The translations under genes and the position numbers were made by a program. Under the pieces are notes generated by a model, which saw nothing but the letters and a program-made list of their open reading frames with translations, was not told the origin of the DNA and did no database searches. DNA of 38,845 bases from a virus: the IMG/VR virus record IMGVR_UViG_3300012988_000010, positions 1 to 38,845 of that record. One strand, given 5' to 3'. Positions 1 to 5,470 of the stretch are shown here, in pieces. Positions within the stretch are counted from its first letter, which is position 1. Each line of letters opens with the position of its first letter.

Positions 1-123
1 AACCTTTCGATTGCGCTTGTCCCAGTGCGTGGTTAATGGAGTCAGTCGTTAACACCATTTGTTTTTCTTGTATATCGTACACACCGAAACGTGAGCCGCG
101 CGGAAACTTTAACTTTGAAGCGT
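1..123. repeat. Terminal direct repeat, left copy
   Basis: Bases 1-123 are identical to 38723-38845. The repeat lies inside a minus-strand reading frame that continues correctly across the junction. This fits a circular or circularly permuted genome whose assembly ends overlap, rather than a repeat with its own function. A true short terminal repeat cannot be excluded from sequence alone. Confidence 0.95.
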
Positions 124-211
124 CAAGCGGCACAACCTTTGTGATGCAATAACATTGACCTGTTTTAGTTAAGCAACCCGCGCAATCGTCACAATAACTT
201 AATTGTTTCAT
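1..211 (-). CDS. Small Cys-rich protein, split by the window edge (78 aa when circularised)
   Basis: The frame starts with ATG at 211-209 and runs off the left edge. Joined to the right end it continues to a TAA at 38697, giving 78 aa. The N-terminus carries Cys at about 7, 10, 13, 20 and 22 (YCDDCAGC then CYC), a spacing suited to binding a metal such as zinc. The start overlaps the stop of the upstream 52-aa gene as ATGA, so translation is probably coupled. I do not recognise a family. It belongs to the minus-strand early operon and is followed by one more small gene. Confidence 0.75.
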   Translation of the reverse strand, partial: MKQLSYCDDCAGCLTKTGQCYCITKVVPLDASKLKFPRGSRFGVYDIQEKQMVLTTDSINHALGQAQSKG

Positions 212-366
212 GTTTTTACGGTTAACTGTTCACGCAAACACCGTTTAAACTTTTCGAACCTCCAATGGCCAACCGTTTTGTATTTCACAGCTGACCAATA
301 CGAAGTGAATGCCGCTTTAATTGTTATCCAACAAAGCAACGCTAAAATAAATTGCAAAGTTATCAT
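208..366 (-). CDS. Small membrane protein, 52 aa
   Basis: I chose the ATG at 366 because it overlaps the TGA of the upstream 202-aa gene as ATGA. An upstream ATG at 402 would give 64 aa but would lie inside that gene. Residues 1-20 (MITLQFILALLCWITIKAAF) form one hydrophobic N-terminal helix, followed by a basic, aromatic cytoplasmic-type tail. Its own stop overlaps the next start in the same way. No family is recognised; it could be an early inner-membrane protein acting on the host. Confidence 0.7.
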   Translation of the reverse strand: MITLQFILALLCWITIKAAFTSYWSAVKYKTVGHWRFEKFKRCLREQLTVKT

Positions 367-971
367 GGTATTATAATTGTATTTTCTTGACGCATTGTGC
401 AACCTGGAATCTTTTTGCCTTTCTTCAGGTCGGCTTTTATTTTAGTCTCGTCAGGCACAAGGTATTTGCGCGGTATAGCTGACAGCTTTGTAATGTGTAG
501 CTTCCAAAGTTTTCGCGTGTTGTCATTATCTTCCAATTCGTTTTGTTTACTGATAAGTTTACCAACACTTAAACCTGAACTTTTACCAATTAGCTTGGAT
601 TTTTCTTCGCGTGTATTCACAAACGCTAATATTTTTTGTTTGCCAAGTAATTGCGCGGCTTCAACTGAATCCAAAAACGGCTTAAAAAACTTTTTTGATT
701 GCGCGATTATCTTTTTAGCTGGATCCACAAAAAGACTTTCTTCGGTTTCGGCCAGTTCACCCAACTTTTTTATTTTGCTAAGTGTTTCCACCAATTTTTC
801 TTGGTCTTCCTTTGTTTTGATTACAAAGTTTTCAACTATCTTCACCAATGGTGCTGACTTCTTTTTTAGCCCGCTTACAGTTTCACTAACGTTAGTTGTA
901 ACAACCATTGTACTTACTTCTGCTTTGCCATCATTTTTTTTGACAGCTACACTTTTATTTTTCTTTGCCAT
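363..971 (-). CDS. Conserved-type phage early protein with a PRKYLVPDE...IPG motif
   Basis: 202 aa. The N-terminus is Lys-rich and the middle is helical and charged. The C-terminus contains IPRKYLVPDETKIKAD followed by KKIPG. A similar P-x-YL-x-x-DE ... iPG ending is found, as I recall, in many phage proteins encoded beside ssDNA-binding and recombination genes, and the neighbours here fit that. The biochemical function of that group is not established to my knowledge. It lies in the minus-strand early operon between small unknown genes, and its stop is coupled to the next start. Confidence 0.75.
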   Translation of the reverse strand: MAKKNKSVAVKKNDGKAEVSTMVVTTNVSETVSGLKKKSAPLVKIVENFVIKTKEDQEKLVETLSKIKKLGELAETEESLFVDPAKKIIAQSKKFFKPFLDSVEAAQLLGKQKILAFVNTREEKSKLIGKSSGLSVGKLISKQNELEDNDNTRKLWKLHITKLSAIPRKYLVPDETKIKADLKKGKKIPGCTMRQENTIIIP

Positions 972-983
972 ATTTTTGGAGGT

Positions 984-1298
984 TTAATTTAGACGTGTTG
1001 TGAATACAGGTTTCTTTTTCTTAAACCAAGTTTCTTCCTTGGATTTTTTCGTTGGTTTGTACGCTTGCGTTGCGCTGAAATTAAAATGTCTATGCTGTTT
1101 GAATTCCTGATTTGTGTCAGGCGGGTGGAGTAACAACATATTTTCACAGCTTGACGTTATGGAAATAAAACCACCGTCAGGGTAATTGATCACAAACATT
1201 TTTTCATGGTGTGTAGACTGAACGATTTTGTTGCCGCGTGATATGTACGGCGCTAAATACTGAACATGACCATTAAGGGCGCTTGAAAATGAATTCAT
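984..1298 (-). CDS. Hypothetical protein, 104 aa
   Basis: Starts with ATG at 1298 after an A/T-rich leader and ends 12 bases before the 202-aa gene. The centre is rich in beta-prone and aromatic residues (FVINYPDGGFISITSS, then LLLHPPD). The C-terminus is very basic (KPTKKSKEE...KKKK). No family is recognised. The basic tail could bind nucleic acid, but this is only inference from charge. Confidence 0.7.
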   Translation of the reverse strand: MNSFSSALNGHVQYLAPYISRGNKIVQSTHHEKMFVINYPDGGFISITSSCENMLLLHPPDTNQEFKQHRHFNFSATQAYKPTKKSKEETWFKKKKPVFTTRLN

Positions 1299-1308
1299 AA
1301 ATTTGGGA

Positions 1309-1458
1309 TTAAAGGGTTGAGTATACGGTGAAATCTTTGTAAAAGGCTCGAAGGTTTAAAACTCTAGCCATTTCAGCTTTTACGGCTTTGTGACCTGTGA
1401 TCACACGCATAACAAGTTTTCCGCTATGCAGCCGCGCAAGAAATAAATACGTTTTCAT
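1309..1458 (-). CDS. Small hypothetical protein, 49 aa
   Basis: ATG at 1458-1456, stop TAA at 1311-1309. It sits 3 bases after the stop of the 60-aa gene and 10 bases before the start of the 104-aa gene, filling an otherwise empty gap. The sequence is compact and basic (MKTYLFLARLHSGKLVMRVI...). It looks like a short beta-hairpin plus helix. No homologue is recognised; operon position and tight spacing are the main support. Confidence 0.6.
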   Translation of the reverse strand: MKTYLFLARLHSGKLVMRVITGHKAVKAEMARVLNLRAFYKDFTVYSTL

Positions 1459-1461
1459 AGC

Positions 1462-1644
1462 TTACGCGCCGCCTTGACGTTTTTTAATATCGTCACGAAT
1501 TAACTTACGCAAATACTGTTTAAACGTTTTATCTTCCGTCTCCAGGTATTGCTCTATAGAATTTTCTTCGTCGCTTGTCAACTCCAAATTATATTTTGAC
1601 TTTTGACGGCTTTTCTTTTTCTGCACTGTTTTTGATGGTGCCAT
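1462..1644 (-). CDS. Possible ribbon-helix-helix DNA-binding protein, 60 aa
   Basis: 60 aa with a basic N-terminus (QKKKSRQKSK), then a short strand-like stretch YNLELT. Two helices follow, at about 24-34 (DEENSIEQYLE) and 39-55 (TFKQYLRKLIRDDIKK). This length and order resemble Arc/ParG-type ribbon-helix-helix repressors, which bind short palindromes as dimers. It is the first gene after a terminator. It is one candidate for the protein that binds the AATGTTAACATT palindromes, but nothing in the sequence proves that. Confidence 0.6.
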   Translation of the reverse strand: MAPSKTVQKKKSRQKSKYNLELTSDEENSIEQYLETEDKTFKQYLRKLIRDDIKKRQGGA

Positions 1645-1683
1645 GATTATTGGATTTTAGGTAAAATGAAGTTTAAAAAATAA

Positions 1684-1712
1684 GGGTGAGCCAATTCTAA
1701 ATTAACTCACCC
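1684..1712 (-). terminator. Rho-independent terminator after the 272-aa gene
   Basis: A 7-bp stem GGGTGAG/CTCACCC (1684-1690 with 1706-1712) has a 15-base AT-rich loop that can pair further (AATT/AATT). On the minus strand it is followed by TTATTTTTT. It lies 11 bases beyond the stop at 1723, ending the transcript that begins at the promoter near 3.2 kb. Confidence 0.75.
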
Positions 1713-1722
1713 GTTTGTTTGA

Positions 1723-2541
1723 TTACTTGCCCTTCTTAATGATGTAACCTTTTTCGGTGTTTTGTACATCGTGACCGTTGTTCCTGATTTTGTTCAGGTA
1801 CCAACCGATGTTACCCTCCTTTGTGTCAGCAAGTTTTGCCAACTGTTCTTTGGTGTGCGCTTTCTTACTGATTGCGTCAAATATTACTTTGGCCGCCCCA
1901 CCTTGTATTGGTGCATCAAGTGCGCGTGTTGCTGAACCTGATTTTTTCTTTGCGGTTTTCTTTGCTGCAACTTTTTTGCCTGACTTCTTTGCTGACTTCG
2001 TTTCCATTTTGTTGTTTTTTGATTTTGTGGATTCCTTTACGGCGGTCTCCTTTGCCGTTTGTGCGCTGATTAATTTTTGTGCTTTTTCACTTTGCGCCGG
2101 AAGTGAACGCTTTTTATCTTTTGGTTTTCCAATTTCTACAAATGTTTCCGAACTTGTTTGCGGCTTATAAGTTTTGTCCAATTCACCGTTAACATATTTG
2201 TTCATGGTGCCGCGCAACGGCGCGGTTCCTACACTACATTCGCCGTCACCGTCATCAATAACGTAGTGCGGTCTTTTCAATTTTTTCGACGCGGCTTTTG
2301 CGCGTTCAACGGCTGTTACTAAGTCCATGGATTTTTGTTTAAAGTGTTTGACATGATTAAATTTACTAATTGCTTTTTCTTTTGCTATTTCAAATGTCGG
2401 CGCTTCAATTTTTACCACATGCTGACGGCTGTTTTTTACGGCTCGAAATATGTGTACTTCGTTTCTGTGAAAGTCGGCGGCAAAGAAAACGCTTTCGCCT
2501 TTCTTAATTTTCTTGCCATCACGTGGAAGTTGTTGCACCAT
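1723..2541 (-). CDS. Lys-rich protein with C-terminal winged-helix domain
   Basis: 272 aa. Residues 1-80 form a mixed alpha/beta domain. A central region of about 165-205 is Lys/Ala/Ser-rich (KKSGKKVAAKKTAKKKSG) like histone H1 or bacterial nucleoid tails. The last 65 residues look like a winged helix: AAKVIFDAISKKAHTKEQL, then NIGWYLNKIRNNGH and a GYIIKKGK wing. The arrangement suggests a DNA-binding or compacting protein, or a transcription factor, in the host cytoplasm. It is the last gene before a strong terminator. The exact role is unknown. Confidence 0.75.
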   Translation of the reverse strand: MVQQLPRDGKKIKKGESVFFAADFHRNEVHIFRAVKNSRQHVVKIEAPTFEIAKEKAISKFNHVKHFKQKSMDLVTAVERAKAASKKLKRPHYVIDDGDGECSVGTAPLRGTMNKYVNGELDKTYKPQTSSETFVEIGKPKDKKRSLPAQSEKAQKLISAQTAKETAVKESTKSKNNKMETKSAKKSGKKVAAKKTAKKKSGSATRALDAPIQGGAAKVIFDAISKKAHTKEQLAKLADTKEGNIGWYLNKIRNNGHDVQNTEKGYIIKKGK

Positions 2542-2542
2542 A

Positions 2543-2782
2543 TTAATATAAGTCTTTGCGTGTAAACTGTTTTAATTCTTGAATGGTGTTACCTGTTAAT
2601 GGTTTCATTCCGATATTCATTATTGCAAGTGCGGCCAATGTACTGTAAGCGTCGTTAAGAGCTTTCCAATGTAAAGAATTTTGTATTTCACTTAATGACT
2701 CACCAAAATGTTTACCGTTAGATTCAACTTGTTTCATCGAAGCCTTTACGGCCTTCATTTGTTGTTTATATGTTGTTGTCAT
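2543..2782 (-). CDS. Hypothetical helical protein, 79 aa
   Basis: 79 aa, predicted mostly helical, with an N-terminal Gln/Lys/Met-rich helix and a hydrophobic segment ALAIMNIGM near residues 51-59. Its start overlaps the stop of the upstream 73-aa gene as ATGA. Its stop lies 1 base from the start of the 272-aa gene. No family is recognised. Confidence 0.65.
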   Translation of the reverse strand: MTTTYKQQMKAVKASMKQVESNGKHFGESLSEIQNSLHWKALNDAYSTLAALAIMNIGMKPLTGNTIQELKQFTRKDLY

Positions 2783-3000
2783 GGCCGCACAAAGTTTGGT
2801 GAATAAACAAAATCTTTTCTGTTCGGGTCTTCATCGTACATAATCGTTTCTTCCAAGTTCAGCAATTCCACAATTTTACTTGGCAACGGCCTGAAATTAT
2901 CGAATTGGAAAAAGCCGCAACGTGGTTCAGTACAAGTTAAATATTGATGGTGTACAGCGTCGCGAAATGAATTGACAAAGTTTAAAAGGAATTTATCCAT
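2779..3000 (-). CDS. Hypothetical protein, 73 aa
   Basis: 73 aa with no clear domain. It contains an HHQYLTCTEPRCGFFQF segment with two Cys and two His that might bind a metal, but spacing alone is weak evidence. It lies 11 bases after the 52-aa gene and overlaps the next gene by 4 bases, so it is part of the operon driven by the promoter near 3.2 kb. Confidence 0.65.
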   Translation of the reverse strand: MDKFLLNFVNSFRDAVHHQYLTCTEPRCGFFQFDNFRPLPSKIVELLNLEETIMYDEDPNRKDFVYSPNFVRP

Positions 3001-3011
3001 AAAGTTGTAAG

Positions 3012-3170
3012 TTATATTGATATTGTTTTAAATATTTCAAAGCTACCATTTGCAAATGTACGCACAAAACGAAGTTTATTTTTTGAACGTTCCACGCTGC
3101 AAGTAATACCATTAGCAAAGCTGATCGTTATCGATTCACCGTGTTTTAAGTTGTTGATTTTTATATCCAT
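3012..3170 (-). CDS. Small hypothetical protein, 52 aa, first gene of its transcript
   Basis: I chose the ATG at 3170 (MDIKINN...) over an upstream ATG at 3257. The upstream start would place the reading frame across a strong promoter-like site at 3224-3194 and inside the ERCC4 gene. The product is a small beta-rich protein (ESITISFANGITCSVERS...). The expected transcript start near 3187 leaves a short leader of about 15-20 bases. No family is recognised. Confidence 0.65.
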   Translation of the reverse strand: MDIKINNLKHGESITISFANGITCSVERSKNKLRFVRTFANGSFEIFKTISI

Positions 3171-3193
3171 TTTTCCCGTTTGATTTGATATAT

Positions 3194-3224
3194 CAAAGGT
3201 ACAAGGATTTGTGATAATTACAAA
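3194..3224 (-). promoter_or_regulatory. Bacteroidota-type promoter (TTTG-N19-TACCTTTG), minus strand
   Basis: On the minus strand TTTG at 3224-3221 is followed by 19 bases and TACCTTTG at 3201-3194. This matches the Bacteroides consensus TTTG-N19-21-TAnnTTTG exactly. An AT-rich stretch at 3226-3243 lies directly upstream, where an UP-like element would sit. A 14-bp palindrome TTTGATATATCAAA (3184-3197) overlaps the -7 box and the expected start site and could be an operator. Confidence 0.75.
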
Positions 3225-3237
3225 TAATAATTTAAAA

Positions 3238-3660
3238 TTATTTGCCTTTTTTTTCAAACTCCAAAAGCCGCTTTTGGACGTTGGAAATGCACTCTTTTCG
3301 TGATTTGTGCCAAACGAATTTCAGGTAATATTTTTTTGTGAAGGTTTTTATTAACTCCATAAGGCCGTGTTTGTCAAACTTGCGTTCGTCGCCTTTTGGA
3401 AACCGCTTATTAATAAAGTCGTCGTGCGTACCTTCCACGAATACTTCCAATTTTACCGCGTGATATGCAGCCCTGAACAGTTCATATTTGAAACGTCGAT
3501 TACCTTTTGTTAACGTGCCGTACAGGTCGGACAAGGATTTTCTTTCGATGTGAAATTTGTTTTCCAACTTTACCGTCGTGTAATCGCCTACGTCCAATTT
3601 TCTTTTGATCACGTTTTTGAATAGCGGTTTTTGTTCGCGGGTGTCTACTATTATCTTCAT
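3238..3660 (-). CDS. ERCC4-domain nuclease
   Basis: 140 aa. It has the ERCC4/XPF nuclease signature in order: VDTREQ (D6), VGDY (25-27) and IERKS (E39, R40, K41), the V/I-ERK-x3-D metal-binding site. The family cuts branched or flap DNA using a divalent metal. The enzyme consists of the single nuclease domain without a helicase or HhH domain, as in several phages. It lies in the minus-strand recombination/replication block next to an ssDNA-binding protein and another nuclease. Its first 161 bases are also read in another frame by the upstream nuclease gene. Confidence 0.85.
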   Translation of the reverse strand: MKIIVDTREQKPLFKNVIKRKLDVGDYTTVKLENKFHIERKSLSDLYGTLTKGNRRFKYELFRAAYHAVKLEVFVEGTHDDFINKRFPKGDERKFDKHGLMELIKTFTKKYYLKFVWHKSRKECISNVQKRLLEFEKKGK

Positions 3661-4291
3661 ATTTTCTTTTGAACCTGATTAAGTCAGCTTTAACCAATGG
3701 CAAATATTTTTTCAATTCATATTGTGCGGCCTTAACTCTATCGGGATAATCTTTTGCGTTGAATATAAATATCTTAATTGGAAATGTTTTCGTTACGCCA
3801 ATGTAATAAAAATCTTTCAGGCCGGTTGCAGCCATGTACATTGCAACTTGTAGAAAATCCATTGAAGCAATGAAAGCCTTTTTGGTTGTTGTTATCGTGG
3901 ATTTAAGATCAGCAACATAAGTTTTTGCAAGTATGTCTATTCGTCCACAACATTTCATTCTAAATATTTCCTTTTTAAATTCTTGCTCCACCTTCACGTT
4001 ACGCATTAATTCTTTTACAATTGGATGGCAACGTAATTCTTTCAACATTGCTTTTAACAACGCACGTTCCCTTTTATTTAATTTCTCTACTGATTTGTTT
4101 TCCAAAAATTGCGCGTGTAATTCCGTACCGAAACGAAAAAAAGGTTTGCTATTTTTGGATGGTGTTGCGCAATCACGATACATTTTTAAACTGGAGAATG
4201 AAACGTAGGGGCCGTCACCGTAACGTTTATCTTCCACAATCCATTTAAGCGCCTGACTTCTATCTAAAAATTCTACCGTGTTCTTTCCCAT
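3500..4291 (-). CDS. RecB-like PD-(D/E)XK nuclease
   Basis: 263 aa. Conserved elements appear in family order: H59 in GTELHAQF, D119 in CGRIDI, D128-x-K130 in ADLKST, and Q148-x3-Y152 in LQVAMY. These are the hallmarks of RecB/Cas4/lambda-exonuclease-like PD-(D/E)XK enzymes acting on DNA ends. The core ends near residue 205. The last 53 residues are very Lys/Arg-rich and overlap the start of the ERCC4 gene in another frame. They may be a basic tail, or a sign that the original stop was lost. The gene follows the terminator of the SSB gene, so it needs read-through or its own promoter. Confidence 0.85.
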   Translation of the reverse strand: MGKNTVEFLDRSQALKWIVEDKRYGDGPYVSFSSLKMYRDCATPSKNSKPFFRFGTELHAQFLENKSVEKLNKRERALLKAMLKELRCHPIVKELMRNVKVEQEFKKEIFRMKCCGRIDILAKTYVADLKSTITTTKKAFIASMDFLQVAMYMAATGLKDFYYIGVTKTFPIKIFIFNAKDYPDRVKAAQYELKKYLPLVKADLIRFKRKYEDNSRHPRTKTAIQKRDQKKIGRRRLHDGKVGKQISHRKKILVRPVRHVNKR

Positions 4292-4311
4292 AGTTTAAAA
4301 AGTTAAGTGAT

Positions 4312-4341
4312 AAAAAAAGGTAGCCTTTTACAGCTACCTTT
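4312..4341 (-). terminator. Rho-independent terminator after the SSB gene
   Basis: A 9-bp stem AAAGGTAGC/GCTACCTTT (4316-4324 with 4333-4341) has an 8-base loop, followed on the minus strand by a run of seven T. It lies between the SSB stop at 4370 and the next gene start at 4291. It probably limits transcription into the nuclease genes, giving SSB much higher expression than its neighbours. Confidence 0.8.
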
Positions 4342-4369
4342 CTCCCAAAAATACTAAAACACAAACACC

Positions 4370-4996
4370 CTATTTTGTAAATAACTCCGTCGCGTCGTCA
4401 CCTTCTTGGAAATCCCATGGTGATCGTGCATCGTCACCAAGGAAATAATTTTCCAAACACACTTCACATTTATTAATGTCTTTGATAACATTTTTTGGAA
4501 GTGGTGATTTTGGTTCTGGAGTTACTGTGTAACGGGATTTTTTTCCTTCACCTTTGCGTGTTATCGCAATGTCATAAGAAAAAGGTTGCCCCCATTTTGG
4601 ATTGTCCGCTAGTGCGCTCAATTGCTTGATAATACCTTGTTGCGTAATTTCACAAACTTTGATTTTGTCATCGTCCATTCTATCAACACATACAACAGCG
4701 ATAAACTTACGCGGTTTGTTTTCTTCGTCTGTTGCTTCCGGCTCTTCATCAATTGGATAACGCTTTGGGATTCTCTTCTCATCTTCGTCCTCTTCCCAAT
4801 TAACCCACCCAATCACGGGTTTGGAAATAATACGAATGGTGTTTTCGGCTTCGTCTTTGATGTTCAAAAATTTACCGTCACCGCCTGACATGGCATCTTC
4901 TGGAATGAAACCGCCGGAAGATTTGGATGGTGTTGCACCGCGCTTGGTGGGTTTCTCTTCGCGGCGACTTGCTGCACGACTTGGCTTTTTGCTCAT
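4370..4996 (-). CDS. Single-stranded DNA-binding protein (phage gp32/gp2.5 functional analogue)
   Basis: 208 aa. A basic Ser/Arg-rich N-terminus (1-30) precedes an OB-fold-like core with IRIISKPVIGWVNW, FIAVVCVDR and KVCEITQQGIIKQL. The core ends in a WGQPFSYDIAITRKGEG block and Y-x-V-x-P near the C-terminal side. An acidic C-terminus (GDDATELF) is typical of phage SSBs, where it recruits replication partners. It is the first gene leftward from the divergent control region and is followed by a strong terminator, so it forms its own high-level early transcript. The match is to the general pattern of phage SSBs, not one named family. Confidence 0.8.
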   Translation of the reverse strand: MSKKPSRAASRREEKPTKRGATPSKSSGGFIPEDAMSGGDGKFLNIKDEAENTIRIISKPVIGWVNWEEDEDEKRIPKRYPIDEEPEATDEENKPRKFIAVVCVDRMDDDKIKVCEITQQGIIKQLSALADNPKWGQPFSYDIAITRKGEGKKSRYTVTPEPKSPLPKNVIKDINKCEVCLENYFLGDDARSPWDFQEGDDATELFTK

Positions 4997-5003
4997 TGTG
5001 TTG

Positions 5004-5029
5004 ATTGTTTAAATTGTTTAGATTGTTTA
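5004..5029 (-). repeat. Triple 9-base repeat in the SSB leader
   Basis: ATTGTTTA occurs at 5004, 5013 and 5022 with exact 9-base spacing. The SSB mRNA leader therefore reads TAAACAAT three times just before the ATG at 4996. It is A-rich and likely unstructured. A role as a binding site for SSB on its own mRNA, as T4 gp32 does, is inference. Confidence 0.6.
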
Positions 5030-5032
5030 CAT

Positions 5033-5051
5033 GTTCGCGACTTTCACGAAC
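5033..5051. promoter_or_regulatory. Inverted repeat in the SSB leader/control region
   Basis: GTTCG...CGAAC is an imperfect 19-base inverted repeat just upstream of the 9-base repeats and downstream of the likely minus-strand promoter. It could be a small RNA hairpin in the SSB leader or an operator. Confidence 0.4.
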
Positions 5052-5055
5052 GGTA

Positions 5056-5086
5056 CAAAAGTGAATACAAATGTTAACATTAACAA
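5056..5086 (-). promoter_or_regulatory. Probable minus-strand early promoter for SSB
   Basis: On the minus strand TTG at 5086-5084, a 20-base spacer and CACTTTTG at 5063-5056 match the Bacteroidota promoter with one mismatch in the -7 box. The spacer contains palindrome 5070-5081. The expected start near 5049 leaves a leader of about 50 bases. Confidence 0.5.
5070..5081. promoter_or_regulatory. Candidate operator copy 1 (AATGTTAACATT)
   Basis: A perfect 12-bp palindrome between the -33 and -7 boxes of the leftward promoter. The same 12 bases occur at 5146-5157 and 13123-13134, each near a promoter. Confidence 0.6.
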
Positions 5087-5096
5087 TACATAAATT

Positions 5097-5119
5097 ATTT
5101 AAAATTATTTTTAATTATT
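5097..5119. repeat. 23-bp AT-rich element, copy 1
   Basis: An exact 23-base match to 13085-13107, and a 14-base match to 3230-3243. It lies between the two palindromes of the divergent control region. Its position upstream of promoters suggests an UP-like or DNA-bending element. Low complexity tempers this, but a perfect 23-mer at matching positions is notable. Confidence 0.6.
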
Positions 5120-5145
5120 TTATTTTCATTCAGATCATTAGTCCA

Positions 5146-5157
5146 AATGTTAACATT
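5146..5157. promoter_or_regulatory. Candidate operator copy 2 (AATGTTAACATT)
   Basis: A perfect 12-bp palindrome ending 2 bases before the TACATTTG box of the rightward early promoter, where a bound protein would block RNA polymerase. Confidence 0.6.
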
Positions 5158-5159
5158 CG

Positions 5160-5167
5160 TACATTTG
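5160..5167 (+). promoter_or_regulatory. Rightward early promoter -7 box (TACATTTG)
   Basis: TACATTTG matches TAnnTTTG and lies 21 bases before the ATG at 5189. No clear -33 TTTG is visible 19-21 bases upstream, which suggests help from an activator or the AT-rich element. It would drive the polymerase/replication operon. Confidence 0.55.
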
Positions 5168-5188
5168 TTACATACCTAAAAACACAAC

Positions 5189-5470
5189 ATGACGTTTCAA
5201 CGATTATGCAATTTGGTTACGCAAGGCGAACTAAATTATTATTCAAAGGTTTTAGAGATTCTGATTGAGCCTTTGTACAGTGATTCACAAACCGATTACC
5301 GTTTAACAGTACACAAAGACAAACAAGTTATTGAAGTAGTGGACGTGACACCGCCGCCGGTGCATAAGGTTGGCAAAGGCTTGCGCCATGAATGGAAAAA
5401 CGCTGACGAATGCCGTGACAAAATTCTATTAGAAAAAAATCGGCTTCACATTAAACATGCGTGTGCATGA
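5189..5470 (+). CDS. Hypothetical protein, 93 aa, first gene of rightward early operon
   Basis: 93 aa, no recognised family. The N-terminal half is helical (MTFQRLCNLVTQGELNYYSK), followed by a beta-rich segment (YRLTVHKDKQVIEVVDVT) and a basic helical C-terminus. The ATG at 5189 follows a TAnnTTTG box. Its TGA overlaps the ATG of the DNA polymerase gene, so the two are translationally coupled and it may be a small polymerase partner. That role is inference from position only. Confidence 0.7.
   Translation: MTFQRLCNLVTQGELNYYSKVLEILIEPLYSDSQTDYRLTVHKDKQVIEVVDVTPPPVHKVGKGLRHEWKNADECRDKILLEKNRLHIKHACA

Noticed and set aside
397-987. Long plus-strand frame opposite the 202-aa gene
   Set aside because: Ser/Phe/Leu-rich translation typical of the reverse of a Lys-rich gene. 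The minus-strand frame fits the operon with coupled starts.
1778-2170. Plus-strand frame opposite the Lys-rich winged-helix gene
   Set aside because: A low-complexity Phe/Ala/Leu shadow of the Lys/Ala tract; it also lies against the operon direction.
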